Positions 5,687 to 8,160 of a stretch of 8,160 bases of DNA are shown here, in pieces. The stretch covers positions 1-8,160 of the forward strand of contig WJJB01000271.1 in the NCBI GenBank assembly GCA_014729935.1, given 5' to 3'. Made by a program: the position numbers and the translations under genes. How positions within the stretch are numbered: position 1 is the first letter of the stretch; every line of letters begins with the position of its first letter. The notes under the pieces are model-generated. The model did no database searches, had not been told where the DNA came from, and saw only the letters and a program-made list of their open reading frames with translations. This DNA is from Candidatus Bathyarchaeota archaeon (lineage in GTDB: Archaea; Asgardarchaeota; Lokiarchaeia; Sigyniarchaeales; Sigyniarchaeaceae).

Positions 5687-6733
5687 TCACCTCCTCAATG
5701 CCCTGGGATTCCTATAAAAGAGCTCCTCGTCTGCCGGTATCTCGAGATCGAAATCTGTCTCATCCATCAACCGCCTGAAGAGTTCTATTTTCTTGAGGAT
5801 CTTTTCCTTGAAATACAGCATCATGGTGAAAAGGATCACCACCCGGTAGAACACCCTGTCCTCGTACAGCTCCTCATCCAAGAAGTGTACCAAGATCTTT
5901 CCCCCGATATTCAAGACCTTCTGATCGATGCGACCCACGATGCGCCCATCTCGCTCCTTGATCATCCAGTCGCTCCCAATGGTGATCCGTTTCTCGTCGA
6001 AGGTATATATCTCCCATCGATCGTGTTTTTGACTCTTCATAGCAAACGTGAAGATCTCTCCGATTTTCGGGAGCTTGGTATGTTCTTTCTGCAGGTTCAC
6101 GATGTACTCGTAACGAGGGATCACGAGCTTGAACGATGGGAGCGTATCATTAGCACCAATACTACTGCTAAGGGATTCCACGATCATTTCTTCAATCGTG
6201 CCGATATGGGATACGGATTTCGAGTTAAACCATTTCAAGATCAGTCGCTTGCGGCCGTAGTCTTCAAGGCGCACGTCATCCCAGTTATCCGTGTCATATC
6301 CAAACATGCCATCTGGTTTCCCCTCATCCCTAATTGCACCCACCAGCTCCAAGTTCCGAGTGAAGGCACGGTTTTTCGCCATGAATCGTTCTTTTTGATA
6401 GATGCCTATCTCCACGCCATGGAGGTTCGTAAGCCAGAAATCGACTTCCACCGTTTTCAAGAACCCAAATTTTTGCTCCAAGCCAGACGTGTTGGCTTTT
6501 CTTGGGTCTTTCTTGGAGGAGAGATCTGGAACTTTATCGAAAATTTTCTTGGCAAGAGCAGATTCCAGTTCTTCTATGGAGAGGTCACCAAAATCGCGCC
6601 TAACACTTCCCGATTTCCCTTCATTGCCATCATCCGAAACGTGGTCCTTCTCCGGGTGGGACATGGTGATGTGAGTTGCAAGCCGTTTGTAGCGCTTCCC
6701 GCAATATGGGCACGTTTCTCTCTCGTCACTCAT
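5687..6733 (-). CDS. N-terminal C2H2 zinc-finger protein with possible LURP-one/scramblase-like C-terminal barrel
   Basis: 348 residues. An N-terminal finger is plain: Cys8-x2-Cys11-x9-His21-x4-His26 (CPYCGKRYKRLATHITMSH), followed by a charged linker to about residue 85 and a middle region I do not recognise (FGFLKTVEVDFWLTNLHGVE, then MFGYDTDNWDD). Residues about 225-320 (FTFAMKSQKHDRWEIYTFDE, DGRIVGRIDQKVLNIGGKI, then a hydrophobic helix YRVVILFTMMLYFKE) have the order of the LURP-one/scramblase beta-barrel: paired strands with a central hydrophobic helix. That is a pattern judgement, not a search result. The helix is part of the barrel and probably not a membrane anchor. GGAGGGA (6747-6741) precedes ATG 6733 by 7 bases. 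First gene of a two-gene minus-strand operon. A long open frame on the opposite strand is only its shadow. Confidence 0.75.
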   Translation of the reverse strand: MSDERETCPYCGKRYKRLATHITMSHPEKDHVSDDGNEGKSGSVRRDFGDLSIEELESALAKKIFDKVPDLSSKKDPRKANTSGLEQKFGFLKTVEVDFWLTNLHGVEIGIYQKERFMAKNRAFTRNLELVGAIRDEGKPDGMFGYDTDNWDDVRLEDYGRKRLILKWFNSKSVSHIGTIEEMIVESLSSSIGANDTLPSFKLVIPRYEYIVNLQKEHTKLPKIGEIFTFAMKSQKHDRWEIYTFDEKRITIGSDWMIKERDGRIVGRIDQKVLNIGGKILVHFLDEELYEDRVFYRVVILFTMMLYFKEKILKKIELFRRLMDETDFDLEIPADEELFYRNPRALRR

Positions 6734-6760
6734 TCATCTATCCCTCCGTGATGTTTCATG

Positions 6761-6770
6761 AATTATTATG
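6761..6770 (-). promoter_or_regulatory. TATA-like box for the zinc-finger operon
   Basis: Read on the minus strand, CATAATAATT lies about 33 bases before ATG 6733. It would place transcription start near 6740, at or inside the ribosome binding site, so either the leader is very short or the real box is slightly upstream. Weak call. Confidence 0.3.
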
Positions 6771-6784
6771 TGGCACCGTAACCT

Positions 6785-6814
6785 AAAAAGCTTCCCTCAG
6801 GCACCCCGGGAAGC
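6785..6814 (-). terminator. hairpin plus T-run, minus-strand intrinsic-terminator-like
   Basis: GCTTCCC (6790-6796) and GGGAAGC (6808-6814) form a perfect 7-base stem with an 11-base loop. On the minus strand the stem is followed directly by TTTTT (6789-6785). It would stop minus-strand transcription coming from the 6815-7030 side before it enters the zinc-finger operon. No solid gene is seen there on the minus strand. Confidence 0.4.
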
Positions 6815-7004
6815 CAAACCTTTATTAGAGAAAAAAATGAATACTATCATGGCAGGACACGGAGCACATGCAGGCTAATATCCCGACCTCTTCGAGACTC
6901 TCCCGCGATTGAAAATTGAAGAAAATCCCCTTATACCAATACTCCTTTTTGATAGGAATCTCGGGGTCGGGTGGTCCTGCCTTTACCGTCCCTGTTAATC
7001 TTCC

Positions 7005-7022
7005 GGGGCGTATATAAGCCCC
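7005..7022 (+). promoter_or_regulatory. TATA box inside a GGGGC/GCCCC inverted repeat
   Basis: TATATAAG (7011-7018) is the best archaeal TATA box in the window. It overlaps an inverted repeat, GGGGC (7005-7009) and GCCCC (7018-7022), so a dimeric regulator bound to the repeat would compete with TBP. Transcription should start about 7037-7043, which supports a leaderless start of the next gene. Confidence 0.6.
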
Positions 7023-7030
7023 CACTCGAT

Positions 7031-7519
7031 ATGAACATCATGATGTGCCCCTTCCACTTCCTTGACGAACTCGAGCAGGGCTTCCAACGGGGAGCGTTGT
7101 TTTCAACGCCCGTGGATCAAGCCATCGATGAAGAGAAAGTGAACAGCTTCGCAGGTGATGTTGCTGAATATAATAAGCAAGTGAATCTCGCTTTGAAGGA
7201 ATATGCGAAGATCGATTACCACGTTGATCCGGAAAGTAAAATCCTTGCAAAAGCAGTGATCAAATATGCTTGCGACTTTCTTGAGTTATTGATTGCTATC
7301 ATCAAAAACCTTGATGCATCGAAGGTGATGAATGAAGATCTTGAAGAGAAATTTCACCTGCTGCATGGCGTCATCATGAACAAGGATATCCTGATCAACG
7401 CTGTCCACGTGCCTTCCGCCAGGGACGAGCTACGTGCATTCCATGACCAGAGCGTGCGTGATGGGTTAGAATCGATGCTTTCAAAACAATTAAGTGAAAG
7501 GAAGAACAGGGATTCGTGA
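7031..7519 (+). CDS. helical hypothetical protein, first gene of VOC operon
   Basis: 162 residues from ATG 7031. The sequence is mostly alpha-helical with long amphipathic stretches (VAEYNKQVNLALKEYAKID, YACDFLELLIAIIKNLDASK) and a charged tail (ESMLSKQLSERKNRDS). No metal motif, signal peptide or transmembrane segment is evident, and I do not recognise the family. Three in-frame ATGs compete: 7031, 7040 and 7043. There is no Shine-Dalgarno before any of them, and the TATA box at 7011-7018 predicts transcription start near 7040, so a leaderless start at 7040 or 7043 is quite possible and would give 159 or 158 residues. Its TGA is followed with no gap by the ATG of the VOC gene, so the two are co-translated and may act together. 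Confidence 0.7.
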   Translation: MNIMMCPFHFLDELEQGFQRGALFSTPVDQAIDEEKVNSFAGDVAEYNKQVNLALKEYAKIDYHVDPESKILAKAVIKYACDFLELLIAIIKNLDASKVMNEDLEEKFHLLHGVIMNKDILINAVHVPSARDELRAFHDQSVRDGLESMLSKQLSERKNRDS

Positions 7520-7921
7520 ATGAACATGGTGCAAGTTGATCATTTCGCGTTCCACGTCCATGACATGGACGCATCGATTGCATTCTACAGGGATATCGTT
7601 GGCTTGAAATTGCTATCACGGGATATCGACGAGGATCACGCGGAGGAATTCGCCTTCATGGAATTAGATGGGGGCAACTTGGAATTGCTTGCCAATCGCG
7701 GAGAAAAGGGAAGCACCAGTGGAGATACCAAGGGAAAGGAGAGTAATGGTGCCCACTTGGCTTTCTCAACTAATGATATCGATGCAGTCGTGATGGATTT
7801 GAGGGAAAAGGGTGTTGATGATATAGAGGGACCCTTCACCATCACGAAAAAGGTAAAATGGCTTTACTTCAAGGATCCAGATGGCAACATGCTCGAGTAC
7901 GTGCAATGGATGGATGAATGA
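7520..7921 (+). CDS. VOC superfamily (glyoxalase I/dioxygenase-type) metalloprotein
   Basis: 133 residues, a normal two-module VOC chain: VDHFAFHVHDMDASIAFYRDIVGL at the start, NLELLANRG near 53-61, AHLAFSTNDID near 78-88 and FKDPDGNMLEYVQW near 117-130. The four metal positions of glyoxalase I-type proteins are all filled: His8, Glu55, His79 and Glu126. Known members isomerise hemithioacetals, cleave C-C bonds, epimerise methylmalonyl-CoA or bind antibiotics; this sequence cannot choose between them. The ATG overlaps nothing and directly follows the TGA of the preceding gene. ATG 7526 would drop two residues and is possible. AGGGA (7508-7512) is a fair ribosome binding site. Converges on the GNAT gene 30 bases downstream. 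Confidence 0.9.
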   Translation: MNMVQVDHFAFHVHDMDASIAFYRDIVGLKLLSRDIDEDHAEEFAFMELDGGNLELLANRGEKGSTSGDTKGKESNGAHLAFSTNDIDAVVMDLREKGVDDIEGPFTITKKVKWLYFKDPDGNMLEYVQWMDE

Positions 7922-7951
7922 AAGAAGGAAACGGTGATTTGATGGAGCGGG

Positions 7952-8160
7952 TCATGAAACTTCCAAGCACTTCCACAGTAACCACGTGCCTCGCTCGTGG
8001 TAGGGCGTGAAGGCACCACCATGCATGGCAAGAATCCTGTCCCTGTCCCGTTCCTTTACATGGAATCCCATGGCGAGGTAGAAGTGCAACGCCCATGGTG
8101 CACCTGGATTCACGAATAAGCCGAGATTGCTCATGGAATGCTCCAAGGCTTGGTTCTCCA
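7952..8160 (-). CDS. GNAT-family acetyltransferase, C-terminal part (start outside the window)
   Basis: The frame is open to the right edge. The visible 68 residues read ENQALEHSMSNLGLFVNPG, then APWALHFYLAMGFHVKERDR and HERGTWLLWKCLEVS, which is the last part of a GNAT fold: beta-strand LGLFV, the helix with A-x-x-F-Y-x-x-x-GF (motif B), and the final strand pair. It would transfer an acetyl group from acetyl-CoA to an amine; the substrate cannot be read from this piece. The protein is usually about 150-170 residues, so over half lies beyond the window. It is convergent to the VOC gene and the short gap (30 bases) has no clear terminator. Confidence 0.75.
   Translation of the reverse strand, partial: ENQALEHSMSNLGLFVNPGAPWALHFYLAMGFHVKERDRDRILAMHGGAFTPYHERGTWLLWKCLEVS

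Noticed and set aside
5885..6751. 288-codon plus-strand open frame
   Set aside because: It is antisense to the zinc-finger gene, which has a C2H2 motif, a Shine-Dalgarno and coupled downstream gene; the plus frame has no recognisable domain.
6825..7025. 66-codon minus-strand open frame
   Set aside because: Protein-like in places, but it starts with GTG, lacks a ribosome binding site and overlaps the TATA box of the plus-strand gene.
7981..8001. ACCACG/CGTGGT hairpin
   Set aside because: It lies inside GNAT coding sequence and has no T-run, so it is not a convincing terminator.
1..8160. CRISPR array, tRNA or rRNA
   Set aside because: No regularly spaced repeats, no tRNA-like cloverleaf arms and no rRNA-like stretch were seen on reading.

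Overview
The window looks like a piece of a mesophilic archaeal genome, possibly Asgard-like, though nothing in it fixes the taxon. Support comes from strong GGAGGTGA-type ribosome binding sites next to apparently leaderless starts, a clear TATA box (TATATAAG) at 7011-7018, small zinc-finger proteins, and a gene mix of corrinoid-methyltransferase-like, LarA-like and metallo-hydrolase enzymes. Genes are densely packed with overlapping or near-overlapping starts and stops. No rRNA, tRNA or CRISPR array is visible.

Layout. (1) 1-518: the 3' third of an IscB-type RNA-guided nuclease gene (RuvC-III HxxDA motif, then the C-terminal domain). It is followed at once by an imperfect two-stem hairpin that looks like the right end of an IS200/IS605-type element. 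This end is clearly richer in G+C than the rest (hand count about 60% over bases 1-120, against about 42% over 7141-7200), which fits a mobile element from elsewhere. (2) 526-3700: a tight three-gene plus-strand operon of a UroD/MtaA-fold protein, a LarA-family nickel-pincer racemase/epimerase homologue and a metallo-beta-lactamase-fold hydrolase. Its first start codon lies 7 bases after the transposon hairpin. (3) 3701-4320: a gene-poor stretch with a few small open frames; a 46-codon minus-strand frame at 3943-4083 with a good ribosome binding site is the best candidate. (4) 4321-4995: a TetR-family repressor gene broken by several stops and frame changes; near its 3' end is a second sequence resembling the transposon right end. 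(5) 5032-5232: a 66-residue protein with 13 cysteines, probably a small multi-zinc protein. (6) 6733 down to 5334, minus strand: a two-gene operon encoding an N-terminal C2H2 zinc finger protein with a possible LURP-one/scramblase-like barrel, and a 115-residue protein of unknown role. (7) 7005-7921, plus strand: a TATA promoter framed by an inverted repeat, then a helical protein of unknown function and a VOC/glyoxalase-type metalloprotein whose ATG directly follows the previous stop. (8) 7952-8160, minus strand: the C-terminal part of a GNAT acetyltransferase that runs off the window.

How they work together: the UroD-like, LarA-like and MBL proteins are all predicted metal or corrinoid enzymes made from one transcript and may form a short pathway acting on a 2-hydroxyacid or methylated substrate. 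That is inference from gene order and family, not shown by the sequence. The most interesting points are the transposon end lying against the operon's start codon, the full nickel-pincer residue set with a changed substrate-pocket position in the LarA homologue, the zinc-finger/LURP-one-like gene pair, and the possible second right-end relic inside the dead repressor.
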